A DNA stretch of 63,607 nucleotides from Mycobacterium sp. E740. GTDB lineage: Bacteria; Actinomycetota; Actinomycetes; Mycobacteriales; Mycobacteriaceae. The stretch is taken from assembly GCF_001672895.1 (NCBI RefSeq), contig NZ_LZKP01000161.1, forward strand, positions 1 to 63,607, read 5' to 3'. Positions within the stretch are counted from its first letter, which is position 1. Each line of letters starts with the position of its first letter. Under the pieces are notes generated by a model. It saw only the letters and a list, made by a program, of their open reading frames with translations. It was not told the DNA's origin and did not search any database. Both the position numbers and the translations under genes were made by a program. Positions 50,525-59,162 of this stretch are shown piece by piece.

Positions 50525-51723
50525 GCACGGACGCCGCCCCCGACACCCAGCCCGCCGGACAGCCCAAGCGGCGCGGCGACCGCACCGACAGTTCGATCAA
50601 GCGGCTGCCGAACGGCCAGGGGTGGCGTGCCCGGCCCACGCTCGGAACCGACCCGGTGACCGGCAAGCAGGTCCGGCCCACCAAGGTGTTCCGCACCAAG
50701 GGCGAGGCCGCGCAGTGGGTCACCGAACAGCGTCAGCAGTGGGCATCGGCGACATGGGCACCCAAGTCGAGCCAGACGTTCGATGAGGTCGCCGACCACT
50801 GGCTCAAGCTGCGCGAGGCCGACCCGTCGATCGGGCCGAACACCGTTCGCGCCGACCGCGAGTCGCTGGCCTACGCCCGCCGGGCGTTCGGCGCGGTGGC
50901 GGTGCAGAAGCTCACCCCCGCCGCCCTGGCCGACTGGTCGGCGACGCTGACCGGCAAGGGCGGCAAGGCACTGGCCCCGGCCACCAAGCGCCGCGCCATT
51001 GTTCGGCTCAAGTCGGTCATGGCTCACGCGAAGCGGATGCGCTGGCTGACCTACGACCCGTCAGCCGAGCTTGAGTCGCCCGAGCAGAAGTCGGTCACCG
51101 CCACCGACGCGGGCGACATCTGGACACCTGCGCAGATGGGCAAGTTCCTCGATCACGTCGCCGCCCACCGCCTCGCCGGATGTTTCGCGCTGACGCTGCT
51201 CGGGCTGCGCCGCGAGGAAGTCGGCGGGCTGCGCTGGTGCGACGTCGACCTTGACGCCGGGGCGCTGCGCATCCGGCAGGCTCGGGTCGACGTCAACGGG
51301 CGCGACATGATCGTGGGAACCAAGACCGACCGCAGCGCCCGCGATCTTCCGCTGCCGCCCCGCGAGTTGTCCATGCTCAAGGCCATGCGCACCGCCCATC
51401 TGCGCGAGCGCCTCGCTGTGGGCCGACCGCTGGCCGACACTGACCTGCTGCTGTCGCGGGCCGATGGGACGCCGCTGCCGGTGCGCGACTACAGCCGCGA
51501 GTTCGCCGCGCAGCGCAAGGCTGCCGGATTCAAGGCGATACCGCTGGGCAAGCTGCGGCACAGCAATATCTCGCGGATGCGTGCGGCGGGGATCGCCGCC
51601 GACGTGGTCGCCGCGTGGCACGGCCACACCGAGCGCATGACGCAGGCGGTGTACGGGCGTGTGACCGACGACCGCCTGACCGCCGCGTCGGCGGTGTTCT
51701 CGGCAGCGGTAGGACAGAGTTAG
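50521..51723 (+). CDS. Tyrosine recombinase/integrase of the tRNA-Ala element
   Basis: A 400-residue phage-type integrase. An arm-binding and SAM-like core-binding domain (FDEVADHWLKLREADPS) precedes the catalytic domain: first Arg in LLGLRREEVGGLRW, Lys in GTKTDRSARDLPLP, LGKLRHSNISRMRAAG, and AWHGHTERMTQAVYGRV with the nucleophile Tyr. The first His of the usual HxxR box is Gly here (GKLRH instead of HDLRH), an uncommon variant. It overlaps the previous gene by 4 bp and lies 80 bp from attR in the tRNA. Confidence 0.95.
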   Translation: MSTDAAPDTQPAGQPKRRGDRTDSSIKRLPNGQGWRARPTLGTDPVTGKQVRPTKVFRTKGEAAQWVTEQRQQWASATWAPKSSQTFDEVADHWLKLREADPSIGPNTVRADRESLAYARRAFGAVAVQKLTPAALADWSATLTGKGGKALAPATKRRAIVRLKSVMAHAKRMRWLTYDPSAELESPEQKSVTATDAGDIWTPAQMGKFLDHVAAHRLAGCFALTLLGLRREEVGGLRWCDVDLDAGALRIRQARVDVNGRDMIVGTKTDRSARDLPLPPRELSMLKAMRTAHLRERLAVGRPLADTDLLLSRADGTPLPVRDYSREFAAQRKAAGFKAIPLGKLRHSNISRMRAAGIAADVVAAWHGHTERMTQAVYGRVTDDRLTAASAVFSAAVGQS

Positions 51724-51766
51724 GACAAACCGCCCGCTCAGCGGCCTCGTCGGCAAACAAAAAACT

Positions 51767-51798
51767 CGCCCTAAATCACTAATCAGGGCGGGTTTTCT
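51767..51798 (+). terminator. Rho-independent-like terminator after the integrase
   Basis: CGCCCT at 51767-51772 pairs with AGGGCG at 51785-51790, with a 12-base loop, followed by GGTTTTCT. It lies 43 bp after the integrase stop and just before the tRNA 3' end. Confidence 0.6.
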
Positions 51799-51802
51799 AT
51801 GG

Positions 51803-51845
51803 GTGGAGCTAAGGGGACTCGAACCCCTGACCCCCACACTGCCAG
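51803..51845. repeat. attR: 43-bp direct repeat inside tRNA-Ala
   Basis: This copy covers the tRNA from the anticodon loop to the base after the acceptor strand. It differs from attL at one T-arm position (51818). Because the integrase is on this side, this 3' half was brought in by the element and restores the tRNA. Confidence 0.93.
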
Positions 51846-51876
51846 TGTGGTGCGCTACCAACTGCGCCATAGCCCC
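51804..51876 (-). tRNA. tRNA-Ala (anticodon GGC)
   Basis: The minus strand folds as a standard 73-nt tRNA: acceptor GGGGCTA with TAGCTCC (one G-T pair), D stem GCGC, anticodon stem CCACA/TGTGG with loop CTGGCAG, and T stem AGGGG/CCCCT with TTCGAGT. The anticodon is GGC and the discriminator base is A. CCA is not encoded. It is the attachment site of the element to its left. Confidence 0.97.
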
Positions 51877-51931
51877 TTGAGTTGTGCCCATCGAAGTTAC
51901 ACCACCCGCGCGAAGCGCTCAAAATCGCTGG

Positions 51932-53194
51932 TTACGGGACTTCTCCGCCGGCTTCTGGGCCCAGCGCGCGGGCGGGCGTGTGCACCTCGGCGGGCCGGCC
52001 CCGTGTCTCCGGCGCGAACATCCATCCCGCCGCCGCGAACAGCAGAATGCCGCCGCTGACCACGAACGCCCAGCGGAACGACGCCTGCTCGGCGATCTGA
52101 CCGACCACCAGCGAGCCGATGATCGATCCCAGATCGGCCATCATCTGGAATGTCGCGACCGCGGTCCCGCCGCGCGCCTTGTTTCCGACGATGTCGGCCA
52201 CGGCGGCCTGCTGCGGCGAGACGAATATGCCGGTCGCCGCGCCCGTGACGTACGCCGCGACCAGGAATATCGGCCAAGACGTCGTGAAACCCACCAGGAT
52301 CGTCGACACCGAGGACACGGTAAGCCCGACGATCAACAGCTTGCGTCGGCCGATCCGGTCCGAAAGATAACCACTGGGAATGACCACCGAGACGTTGCCG
52401 ACGGCGAACGTCGCCAGCGCCAAGCCCGCAGCCCCCGCGCCGCGGCCGAGCCCCTCGACCACGAACAGCGGCACCAGCGCGATGCGCAGCCCGAACGCCG
52501 CCCAACCGGTGCTGAAGTTGGAGAACAGTGCGGCACGGTACGCGCGGTGTCGCAATACCTGCCGTACGGAGACCGCCGCGACCTCGGCCGTCTCCTCCGG
52601 CGCCGCGATCGTGCTGCCGCGCAGACTGACGAACACCACGCCCGCAGCGACCAGCAGCGCCGCTCCGTAGATCACGAACGGCGCCGCCAAACCGAACCCG
52701 GCAGTGAGACTGCCCAGCACCGGTCCGCCGACCGAACCGACGAGAAACCCCGTAGAGAACAGCCCGGAGACCCGTCCTCGTGCGTCCGGCGGGGAGATCC
52801 GGATCATCAGGCCCAGCGACGACACCGTGAACATCGCCGAACCCAGGCCACCCAGCGAGCGAAACACCAACAGCTGCCAGTATGTCTGCGCGAACGCGCA
52901 CGCCCCGGTCGATACCGCGACGATGATCAGCCCGCTGATGTACACCCGGCGCTCCCCCAGGCGCTGCACGAGCAGTCCCGCAGGCGGCGCCGCGATCAAC
53001 CGCATCAACGCGAACGCGGTGATGACGAACGTCGCGGCGCTGATGCTGACCCCGAAGTGACGGGCATACTGCGGCAACACCGGCGCCACCACGCCGTAGC
53101 CGAGCGCGACGACCACGTTCGCCCCGACCAGCAGCCAGACCTCTCGCGGCAGCGTCGGCTTGGTCGCCGGCGAGCAGTCGCTCTCAGAGGTCAC
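51932..53194 (-). CDS. MFS transporter
   Basis: A 420-residue major facilitator with about 12 membrane spans. The conserved motif between spans 2 and 3 appears as [16 protein letters not shown] and its second-half counterpart as [16 protein letters not shown]. Similar to actinobacterial drug-exporter type MFS, substrate unknown. It starts at GTG, overlapping the phosphoglucomutase stop by 4 bp, so both are cotranscribed. Confidence 0.9.
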   Translation of the reverse strand: MTSESDCSPATKPTLPREVWLLVGANVVVALGYGVVAPVLPQYARHFGVSISAATFVITAFALMRLIAAPPAGLLVQRLGERRVYISGLIIVAVSTGACAFAQTYWQLLVFRSLGGLGSAMFTVSSLGLMIRISPPDARGRVSGLFSTGFLVGSVGGPVLGSLTAGFGLAAPFVIYGAALLVAAGVVFVSLRGSTIAAPEETAEVAAVSVRQVLRHRAYRAALFSNFSTGWAAFGLRIALVPLFVVEGLGRGAGAAGLALATFAVGNVSVVIPSGYLSDRIGRRKLLIVGLTVSSVSTILVGFTTSWPIFLVAAYVTGAATGIFVSPQQAAVADIVGNKARGGTAVATFQMMADLGSIIGSLVVGQIAEQASFRWAFVVSGGILLFAAAGWMFAPETRGRPAEVHTPARALGPEAGGEVP

Positions 53195-54825
53195 CCGATG
53201 ACCTTATTGACCACCTCGCGCGCCGCTTCCTGGACCTCGGCGAGATGCTCGGGCCCCTTGAACGACTCGGCGTAGATCTTGTACACGTCCTCGGTACCCG
53301 ACGGCCGAGCCGCGAACCACGCATTCTCCGTCGTCACCTTGAGCCCGCCCAGCGGCGCGCCGTTGCCCGGTGCCGTCGTCAGCTTCGCGGTGATCGGCTC
53401 GCCCGCAAGCTCGGTGGCGCTCACCTGCTCGGCCGACAGCTTCGCCAGCCGCGCCTTCTGCTCGCGGTCGGCCGGCGCATCGATGCGCGCGTACGTCGGC
53501 GCGCCGTACTTCTCGGCCAGCGCCGCGTAACGCTGCGACGGGGTCTGGCCCGTCACCGCGAGGATCTCCGAAGCCAGCAGCGCGAGGATGATGCCGTCCT
53601 TGTCGGTGGTCCACACCGATCCGTCCTGGCGTAAGAACGATGCGCCCGCGCTCTCCTCACCACCGAAACCTATTGTCCCGCTGAGCAATCCGTCGACAAA
53701 CCACTTGAACCCGACCGGCACCTCGACGAGTTCGCGCCCCAGCCCGGCGACCACCCGGTCGATGATCGACGAGCTGACCGCTGTCTTGCCGACCGCGGTC
53801 GACGCGGGCCACGACGGCCGGTGCGAGTAGAGGTAGTCGATTGCCACCGCCAGATAATGATTGGGATTGAGCAGGCCCCCGTCGGGCGTGACGATGCCGT
53901 GCCGGTCGGAGTCGGCGTCGTTCCCCGTGGCGATCTGGTAGTCGTCGCGATTGGCGATGAGCGAGGCCATCGCGTTCGGTGAGCTGCAGTCCATCCGGAT
54001 CTTGCCGTCGGTGTCCAGCGTCATGAACCGCCATGTCGCGTCGACGTGAGGATTGACCACCGTCAGGTCCAGGTCGAACCGCTCCGCGATGGCGCCCCAG
54101 TAATCGACGCTCGCGCCGCCGAGCGGATCGGCGCCGATACGGATCTTCTGCGCGCTGATCGCATGCACCTCAACGACATTCGCCAGATCTTCGACGTAGG
54201 CGTCCATATAGTCGTGTCGCCGCGTGAACTCCGCCGCCCCGGCCAGCGACACTCTGCGCACGCCTCTCAGTTCGTCGCGCAGCAGTTCGTTGGCGCGTCT
54301 CGCGATCGCGCCGGTGGCGTCGGTGTCGGCCGGGCCACCGTTGGGTGGGTTGTACTTGAAACCCCCGTCGCGCGGCGGGTTATGCGACGGTGTGACAACG
54401 ATGCCGTCGGCCAGATCGCCGGTGCGGCCCCGGTTGTACGTCAGGATGGCGTGGCTGACCGCGGGAGTGGGCGTGTACCGGTCCGCCGAATCAACCATCG
54501 CCACAACATCATTGGCGGCCAGGACCTCCAGTGCCGAGGTCCACGCCGGTTCCGACAGCGCGTGGGTGTCGCGGCCGATGAACAGTGGGCCGGTGGTGCC
54601 TTGCGCGGCGCGGTACTCGACGATCGCCTGGGTCGTCGCGAGGATGTGCGCCTCGTTGAACGCAGCGTCCAGACTCGACCCTCGGTGTCCCGACGTGCCG
54701 AACACAACCTGCTGATCGACGTTGTCGGGATCGGGTTGCCTCGTGTAGTAAGCCGTCACGACTTGCGCGACGTCGATGAGGTCCTCGGGTTGTGCCGGTT
54801 GACCGGCACGGGGATTGGCCGCCAT
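53191..54825 (-). CDS. pgm: Phosphoglucomutase (alpha-D-glucose phosphate-specific)
   Basis: A 544-residue phosphohexomutase that interconverts glucose 1-phosphate and 6-phosphate. [14 protein letters not shown] at the N-terminus, the phosphoserine loop [13 protein letters not shown], the metal loop [10 protein letters not shown], the sugar loop GFGGEESAG and the phosphate loop [11 protein letters not shown] are all in order. The ATG at 54825 ([12 protein letters not shown]) is the natural start; the frame is open far upstream in sequence that overlaps the divergent fluoride-channel gene. Confidence 0.97.
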   Translation of the reverse strand: MAANPRAGQPAQPEDLIDVAQVVTAYYTRQPDPDNVDQQVVFGTSGHRGSSLDAAFNEAHILATTQAIVEYRAAQGTTGPLFIGRDTHALSEPAWTSALEVLAANDVVAMVDSADRYTPTPAVSHAILTYNRGRTGDLADGIVVTPSHNPPRDGGFKYNPPNGGPADTDATGAIARRANELLRDELRGVRRVSLAGAAEFTRRHDYMDAYVEDLANVVEVHAISAQKIRIGADPLGGASVDYWGAIAERFDLDLTVVNPHVDATWRFMTLDTDGKIRMDCSSPNAMASLIANRDDYQIATGNDADSDRHGIVTPDGGLLNPNHYLAVAIDYLYSHRPSWPASTAVGKTAVSSSIIDRVVAGLGRELVEVPVGFKWFVDGLLSGTIGFGGEESAGASFLRQDGSVWTTDKDGIILALLASEILAVTGQTPSQRYAALAEKYGAPTYARIDAPADREQKARLAKLSAEQVSATELAGEPITAKLTTAPGNGAPLGGLKVTTENAWFAARPSGTEDVYKIYAESFKGPEHLAEVQEAAREVVNKVIG

Positions 54826-54891
54826 GCACCCGATTGTCCTCCACGCCCAGATGCCGCGTGCTCTGGGCGATCCCCGACCATACTGACCGTT

Positions 54892-55290
54892 GTGTTTGCT
54901 TACGACCGCCGGGAATTGGCCGCGGTGTTCGCCGGCGGTGCGATCGGCACGCTCGCGCGTGCCGGTTTGGAGACGCTGCTCGCCCCTGAGCCCGGTCAGT
55001 GGCCGTGGCCGACGTTCGCCGTCAACGCGATCGGCGCGTTCCTGCTGGGTTACTTCACGACGCGACTTCTGGAGCGGCTGCCGATCTCGAGCTACCGCCG
55101 ACCACTGCTCGGCACCGGCTTGTGCGGCGGCTTGACCACGTTCTCCACCATGCAGGTCGAGATCGTGCGAATGGTTGAGGACGGCCACTACGGTCTGGCG
55201 CTCGGCTACCTGACCGCAAGCCTCGTCACCGGCCTCGTCGCGGTCTCCGCCGCCACCGCGATGGTGCGGCGCGCGGGGCTCGCCCGATGA
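54892..55290 (+). CDS. crcB: Fluoride efflux channel, CrcB/FluC family (first subunit)
   Basis: A 132-residue four-span membrane protein. [14 protein letters not shown] and [17 protein letters not shown] are the CrcB signatures, with the TTFST segment that lines the fluoride pore. It exports fluoride from the cytoplasm. A GTG start is used. It overlaps the second CrcB gene by 4 bp; paired short CrcB proteins are known to form heterodimers of opposite topology. No fluoride riboswitch is recognisable in the short 66-bp upstream gap. Confidence 0.93.
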   Translation: MFAYDRRELAAVFAGGAIGTLARAGLETLLAPEPGQWPWPTFAVNAIGAFLLGYFTTRLLERLPISSYRRPLLGTGLCGGLTTFSTMQVEIVRMVEDGHYGLALGYLTASLVTGLVAVSAATAMVRRAGLAR

Positions 55291-55652
55291 GCGTCGCGGT
55301 GTGGGCGGGTGTCCTGGCACTCGGCGGTGTCGGCGCGGTACTGCGCTTCCTCATCGACCGCGCGGTATCTCAGCTGACCAGCGGAGTCTTTCCGTACGGA
55401 ACCCTGGTGGTCAATGTCAGCGGCGCGCTGGTGCTGGGCCTCCTGTCGGGGCTCACGCTGCCTCCACACCTCGCACTGCTCTTCGGCACCGCGCTGATCG
55501 GGTCCTACACGACGTTCTCGACGTGGATGCTGGAAACCCAGCGCATCAGCGAAGAGCGGTTGATGGTCCCCGCCGCCGCGAACATCGTCGTCAGCACGGC
55601 GCTCGGGATCGCCGCAGCAGTCGTCGGCCTCTGGTGCGGGAGCCACCTGTGA
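55287..55652 (+). CDS. crcB: Fluoride efflux channel, CrcB/FluC family (second subunit)
   Basis: A 121-residue partner of the preceding gene: [31 protein letters not shown] and [17 protein letters not shown]. Four predicted spans. It overlaps the upstream crcB by ATGA and the DUF190 gene by GTGA, a three-gene fluoride-resistance operon. Confidence 0.93.
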   Translation: MSVAVWAGVLALGGVGAVLRFLIDRAVSQLTSGVFPYGTLVVNVSGALVLGLLSGLTLPPHLALLFGTALIGSYTTFSTWMLETQRISEERLMVPAAANIVVSTALGIAAAVVGLWCGSHL

Positions 55653-56716
55653 GCGCCGACTACCTCAAACTCACGGCGTACTTCGGCGAGCGCACCCGCA
55701 TCGGTGACCAATTCCTCGCCGATGCGCTGCTCGACCTCTATGGCGACGCGCGCCTGGCGACCAGCGTCGTGCTGCGGGGGATCGCCAGTTTTGGTCCTCG
55801 GCATGTGGAGCGCACCGACCTGACACTGAGCATGTCCGAGGACCCGCCGATCGCCATCGCCGCCGTCGACCTGGCCGACAAGGTCGCCGGGCTCGCCGAC
55901 CAGGTGGTCGCGATGACGCAGCGCGGCCTGGTCACCATCGAGCGAGCCTGGCTGCGTGACGGCGCCGCGACGTCGACGTCCTCGGTTCCCGACGCCACCA
56001 AGCTGACGGTCTACGTCGGACGACAGGACCGCATCGAAGGCCGGCCCGCGCACCGGGCGATATGCGAGCGGCTGCACACTCTCGGATTCGCCGGCGCCGC
56101 AGTGTTTCTCGGCGTCGACGGCACCCGGCATGGACAGCGCGGACGCGCCCGCTTTTTCAGCCGGAACGTCGACGTGCCCGAAATGATCATCGCGGTGGGC
56201 ACCGCCGCTCAGGCCGAACTCGCGATCGAGGAGCTCGAGCGACTCCCGGGCGATCCCCTGTACACCGTCGAGCGGGTCGAGATCTGCAAGCGCAAAGGAC
56301 AGTTGCTTACACGGCCGGCCGCACTTCCGGAGACCGATGCCCGCGGCCGCCCGATGTGGCAGAAGTTGATGGTCCACACCTCGACGGCCACCCTGCACGA
56401 CGGGGTTCCTGTGCACCGCGCATTGGTGCGCCGGCTCCGCGAGGCGGACGCGGTGAGTGGAGCCACAGTGCTGCGGGGCATCTGGGGCCTTAGTGGCGGC
56501 CAGCGACCGCACGGCGACCGGGTGTTCCAGCTGAGTCGCCAGGTGCCCGTGACCACGATCGTCATCGACACACCGCCGAGGATCGCGGCCGCCTTCGACA
56601 TCGTCGACGAGCTGACCGCCGGAGACGGCCTGGTCACCAGCGAGATGGTGCCGGCGTTGATCTCCATCGACGGCGGGGTCCGGCGAGGCGACACTCGACT
56701 GGCGGGCTATCCGTGA
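55649..56716 (+). CDS. DUF190 domain protein with three repeats
   Basis: A 355-residue protein made of three DUF190 modules: LKLTAYFGERTRIGD, TKLTVYVGRQDRIEGRPAHRA and QKLMVHTSTATLHDGVPVHRA each open a ferredoxin-like module, with ATSVVLRGIASFG, GAAVFLGVDGTRHG and GATVLRGIWGLSGG inside. DUF190 proteins are often beside crcB and may act as soluble regulators of the channel. Most members have one module, so a triple copy is notable. GTG start, 4-bp overlap with crcB. Confidence 0.88.
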   Translation: MSADYLKLTAYFGERTRIGDQFLADALLDLYGDARLATSVVLRGIASFGPRHVERTDLTLSMSEDPPIAIAAVDLADKVAGLADQVVAMTQRGLVTIERAWLRDGAATSTSSVPDATKLTVYVGRQDRIEGRPAHRAICERLHTLGFAGAAVFLGVDGTRHGQRGRARFFSRNVDVPEMIIAVGTAAQAELAIEELERLPGDPLYTVERVEICKRKGQLLTRPAALPETDARGRPMWQKLMVHTSTATLHDGVPVHRALVRRLREADAVSGATVLRGIWGLSGGQRPHGDRVFQLSRQVPVTTIVIDTPPRIAAAFDIVDELTAGDGLVTSEMVPALISIDGGVRRGDTRLAGYP

Positions 56717-56746
56717 CCGCAACGATCGCGGAGACCGCGCAGACGA

Positions 56747-57367
56747 TCAGTCTTCGTCTCTGGTGCGTGGAAGTGCGTAGAGCGCCATCCGCCGGTTCGA
56801 CATGTCGTGCTCCCCGAGGAACACGCAGCCGGCGTACTCGCACACGGCGCGGGCGACTTTGTTCCGGTGGTCCGGGTCGAACATGATGCGCCAGCAACGA
56901 GGATCGAGATCGAACAAGTTGGCGGTCAGCTGCGGAAGCATGCTCGCTCCGATGCCCCGATTGAGGAACTGCAGGTCCGCAATCGCCGCGTGTAACCCGA
57001 TGTCGTGCGGTTCGGCATCGTAGCGCGGCGCGATCGAATCCTTCGCCGCCCGGTACAGCTCGACGTAGGCGAACGGCCGGCCGCGGAAGCTGCCGATCAG
57101 CGGCCGCGAGTACTCACCGGCCAGCTGCGCCTGCAGATACCGGTGCCAGCGCTCGGGCGGCCAGTCGTACTCCCATGCCTCCACCAGATGGGGTCGGTTC
57201 ATCCACTGCGAGACCATCTCCGCATCCGCATCCGGATCCGCGAGTCGGACCGAGTAGGGCTCCGCGAGGACCGGTGTGGGCGGCGCCGCGACTGCACGCA
57301 CGGCATCGGAGATGTCGGTCAGTTCACGCGGGAGCACGGCGGCCGGCGCCGCTTCGATCTCGGTCAT
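56747..57367 (-). CDS. mbtK: Mycobactin lysine N-acyltransferase, GNAT fold
   Basis: A 206-residue GNAT enzyme closely matching MbtK (Rv1347c type) along its length: [58 protein letters not shown] and [11 protein letters not shown] are shared blocks. It transfers an acyl chain to the lysine epsilon-amine during mycobactin siderophore assembly. As in other mycobacteria it lies outside the main mbt cluster. It should be iron-regulated; a weak IdeR-like sequence is upstream. Confidence 0.9.
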   Translation of the reverse strand: MTEIEAAPAAVLPRELTDISDAVRAVAAPPTPVLAEPYSVRLADPDADAEMVSQWMNRPHLVEAWEYDWPPERWHRYLQAQLAGEYSRPLIGSFRGRPFAYVELYRAAKDSIAPRYDAEPHDIGLHAAIADLQFLNRGIGASMLPQLTANLFDLDPRCWRIMFDPDHRNKVARAVCEYAGCVFLGEHDMSNRRMALYALPRTRDED

Positions 57368-57392
57368 CGCCTGCCGAGCCTACCGTGCCAAG

Positions 57393-57411
57393 TAAGGGCA
57401 CACTTAGTTCC
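57393..57411. promoter_or_regulatory. Weak candidate IdeR box upstream of mbtK
   Basis: TAAGGGCACACTTAGTTCC matches the mycobacterial iron-box consensus at only about 10 of 19 positions, but it is 26 bp upstream of the mbtK start, where a box is expected from known biology. Low confidence. Confidence 0.25.
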
Positions 57412-57426
57412 CTTGGCGGCGATTGA

Positions 57427-57795
57427 TCACGACACGCCTTGACACAGCACGGTACGCAGGACGGCGGCGTGGCTGCCCTCGACATCGCGCGTGGCCGTCA
57501 CCAGCACCACCGGCCCCTCAGCGACCAGCCCACGCAGCTCCGTGAGGGCCGCAGCGCCTTCGCCGCTGTCGAGTTCGGCCTCGTACCGGGCCGCGAACTC
57601 GCGGAACCGGTCCGGCTGATGCGAATACCACCGCCGCAGCTCCGTCGACGGGGCAACCGCGGGCAGCCAGCGGCCGACACGAGGATCGTCTCTGCGGAAT
57701 CCCCTCGGCCACAGCCGGTCCACCAGCACGCGCGTGCCTTCCCCGCTCGGTTGGTCGTAGACACGCGAAACCTCGACACTTGGGTGCTGACCCAT
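57427..57795 (-). CDS. DUF488 family protein
   Basis: A 122-residue DUF488 protein: VSRVYDQPSGEGTRVLVDRLWPRGF, FAARYEAELD and VVLVTATRDVEGSHAAVL are typical. Function unknown in the family. The ATG at 57795 (MGQHPSVEVSR) is the likely start, and an open frame to 57981 is antisense to the small gene at 57815. Confidence 0.87.
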   Translation of the reverse strand: MGQHPSVEVSRVYDQPSGEGTRVLVDRLWPRGFRRDDPRVGRWLPAVAPSTELRRWYSHQPDRFREFAARYEAELDSGEGAAALTELRGLVAEGPVVLVTATRDVEGSHAAVLRTVLCQGVS

Positions 57796-57814
57796 GCGGT
57801 GCGATGGTAGAGGC

Positions 57815-58009
57815 ATGCCTACGGACCGAGTCGCGGATCTGCAACGCTGGCAGGACTCCGGAGCCGTCTGGGAGGTCCGTGCCCGCCGCGGGAACAGCGT
57901 CACCGTCGCGCTGCTGCGCTGTGACGGCGGCGAAGAGGTCGACGGTTTCACCTCCGACGACCCTCGCGTGCTCGAGTTCATCGGCGACCGCCGCAGCAGT
58001 CAGGAGTGA
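57815..58009 (+). CDS. Small conserved-type hypothetical protein
   Basis: A 64-residue protein, MPTDRVADLQRWQDSGAVWE onward, with an apparent small beta fold (VRARRGNSVTVALLRCDGGEEVDGFTSDDP). No catalytic residues recognised. It is divergent from the DUF488 gene, with only 19 bp between starts, and convergent with the TetR gene. Proteins of this look are common as short actinobacterial hypotheticals. Confidence 0.7.
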   Translation: MPTDRVADLQRWQDSGAVWEVRARRGNSVTVALLRCDGGEEVDGFTSDDPRVLEFIGDRRSSQE

Positions 58010-58014
58010 GGTCT

Positions 58015-58551
58015 TCAGGACCGGCCGGCCGCGCGCACAAGGTCGGCGAATGCCGCGGCCGCGGCGTCGACGCCGTCGAGGTCCTCGGTGGCGACGAGGT
58101 CCAGCAGCAGCCCACGGGCGACGGCAAGCCCGAGCCGCATCATCGCTCGCGTACTGCCCTGTTCATCCGACAGCCAGTTCTCGACCGCATCCGGCAGCAT
58201 TCGGGCGAACGGCTGCTCGCCCTGCGCTCCGCGCGCGTAGCACTCGAAGAAGAGCCGCTCGAACGGGCGCAGCTCCGGCCGGCGCAGATTTGCCCACATC
58301 GCTGCGATCGCCTCGGCGGGATCGGCCGGCAACTGCCGCGAGAGTTCGAGCTGGCGCCGCTCGACCTCACCGACGATCGCCACGAGCAGTTCCTCGCGCG
58401 AGGCGAAATGGTGCAGCAGCATGCGGTGACTGGTGCCGACGGACGCAGCGAGATCGCGAAGGGACCGGTCGCCAAGCCCGTTGGCCGCGACTTCGGCCAC
58501 CACTGCGTCCAGCAGTTCGCGGCGCCGTGCGAGGTCAGGAGGTCGGGCCAT
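58015..58551 (-). CDS. TetR family transcriptional regulator
   Basis: A 178-residue TetR protein: LLDAVVAEVAANGLGDRSLRDLAASVGTSHRMLLHHFASREELLVAI. It overlaps the SRPBCC gene by 17 bp, so the two are cotranscribed. The perfect palindrome on the start of that gene (58979-58998) is the obvious target for autoregulation. Confidence 0.9.
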   Translation of the reverse strand: MARPPDLARRRELLDAVVAEVAANGLGDRSLRDLAASVGTSHRMLLHHFASREELLVAIVGEVERRQLELSRQLPADPAEAIAAMWANLRRPELRPFERLFFECYARGAQGEQPFARMLPDAVENWLSDEQGSTRAMMRLGLAVARGLLLDLVATEDLDGVDAAAAAFADLVRAAGRS

Positions 58552-58981
58552 CGAGATGATGCAGCTGCTCGCAGCGCGCCTTGAGCCCGTTGCCCTCGAG
58601 GTCGAGGTAGCGCCTCGTCATCGAGCGCATCGCGAGGCCGACCAGGGCGCCGAGGGGACCGCCCTGTTCGAGCCGTTGACGGACGCGGGTCCGGCCGCCT
58701 GGTACCGCGATCACGTCGTGGCGCGCCGTCGTCACGCCGCCGGGCGAACGCTGCACCCATGTCCACGATGACTCTGGCGAGAGCTCGGTCACCGTCCACA
58801 CCAGCTTCGGCATACGCGGCTGCTTGATCTCGAATCTGTTGCCCGAGAACAGCTCTGGACTGTCGAGCGCCACAAGTCGAGTGACCGACGCCGTCCACTC
58901 GGGCCACCGCTCGACATCGCTGAACACCTTCCAGACGACATCGGCCGGCGCGTCGATCTCCACCCGGGCTTCGGTAAGCAT
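58535..58981 (-). CDS. SRPBCC (START/polyketide-cyclase-like) family protein
   Basis: A 148-residue helix-grip protein: ARVEIDAPADVVWKVFSDVERWPEWTASV at the N-terminus, then GNRFEIKQPRMPKLVWTVTEL. Binds a hydrophobic ligand in a deep cavity; function unknown. I use ATG 58981 (MLTEARVEIDAP) because the family begins there. That codon lies inside an operator palindrome, so the transcript may be leaderless or nearly so. An upstream in-frame extension to 59056 is not typical of the family. Confidence 0.87.
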   Translation of the reverse strand: MLTEARVEIDAPADVVWKVFSDVERWPEWTASVTRLVALDSPELFSGNRFEIKQPRMPKLVWTVTELSPESSWTWVQRSPGGVTTARHDVIAVPGGRTRVRQRLEQGGPLGALVGLAMRSMTRRYLDLEGNGLKARCEQLHHLDGPTS

Positions 58982-58998
58982 GTACCAAATGGTACATG
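58979..58998. promoter_or_regulatory. Perfect palindromic operator overlapping the SRPBCC start codon
   Basis: CATGTACC and GGTACATG form a perfect 8-bp inverted repeat with the centre AAAT. The first three bases are the complement of the SRPBCC start codon. A TetR gene is cotranscribed just downstream, so autorepression by blocking transcription start is likely. Confidence 0.65.
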
Positions 58999-59088
58999 TC
59001 GACCTTCGTCGCCGAAATAGCATTCCCGGCTGTAATTTCGCCCGCATCACGGCCATGGCTTCTCACTCGGCGACGACTGCTCTCGCTC

Positions 59089-59131
59089 GGCGACGGCTCG
59101 GCGACGGCGGCGACGGCTCGGCGACGGCTCG
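59089..59131. repeat. Short tandem repeat of CTCGGCGACGG
   Basis: About four imperfect copies of an 11-bp unit CTCGGCGACGG, one shortened, lie between the SRPBCC and DedA-like genes. The region is non-coding as I read it, but could lie in the 5' leader of the gene at 59163. Likely prone to slippage. Confidence 0.6.
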
Positions 59132-59162
59132 ACGTTCGCCGATGCGGCAGTATTGCCTCGAC

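Larger units (their letters stand above)
36574..51845. mobile_element. 15.2-kb integrative element in tRNA-Ala(GGC)
   Basis: The boundaries are the 43-bp att repeats; one unit (36617-51845) is 15,229 bp. The integrase lies next to the intact tRNA, as usual. Right module: integrase, unknown gene, excisionase-like gene, RecA-fold replication ATPase, iteron-like repeats, small protein, terminase-small-subunit-like protein. Left module: cargo (helicase-nuclease, unknown, flavin monooxygenase, TetR, diiron-like hydrolase, ferredoxin, ferredoxin reductase). No relaxase, FtsK/TraB-type transfer protein, capsid, portal or tail gene is visible, so it is not an autonomous prophage or conjugative element. 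Confidence 0.9.

Noticed and set aside
54826..54891. Fluoride riboswitch upstream of crcB
   Set aside because: The gap to the divergent pgm start is only 66 bp and I see no fluoride-riboswitch pseudoknot pattern.
57393..57411. Strong IdeR box for mbtK
   Set aside because: Only about half of the consensus positions match, so it is listed as a weak candidate rather than claimed.
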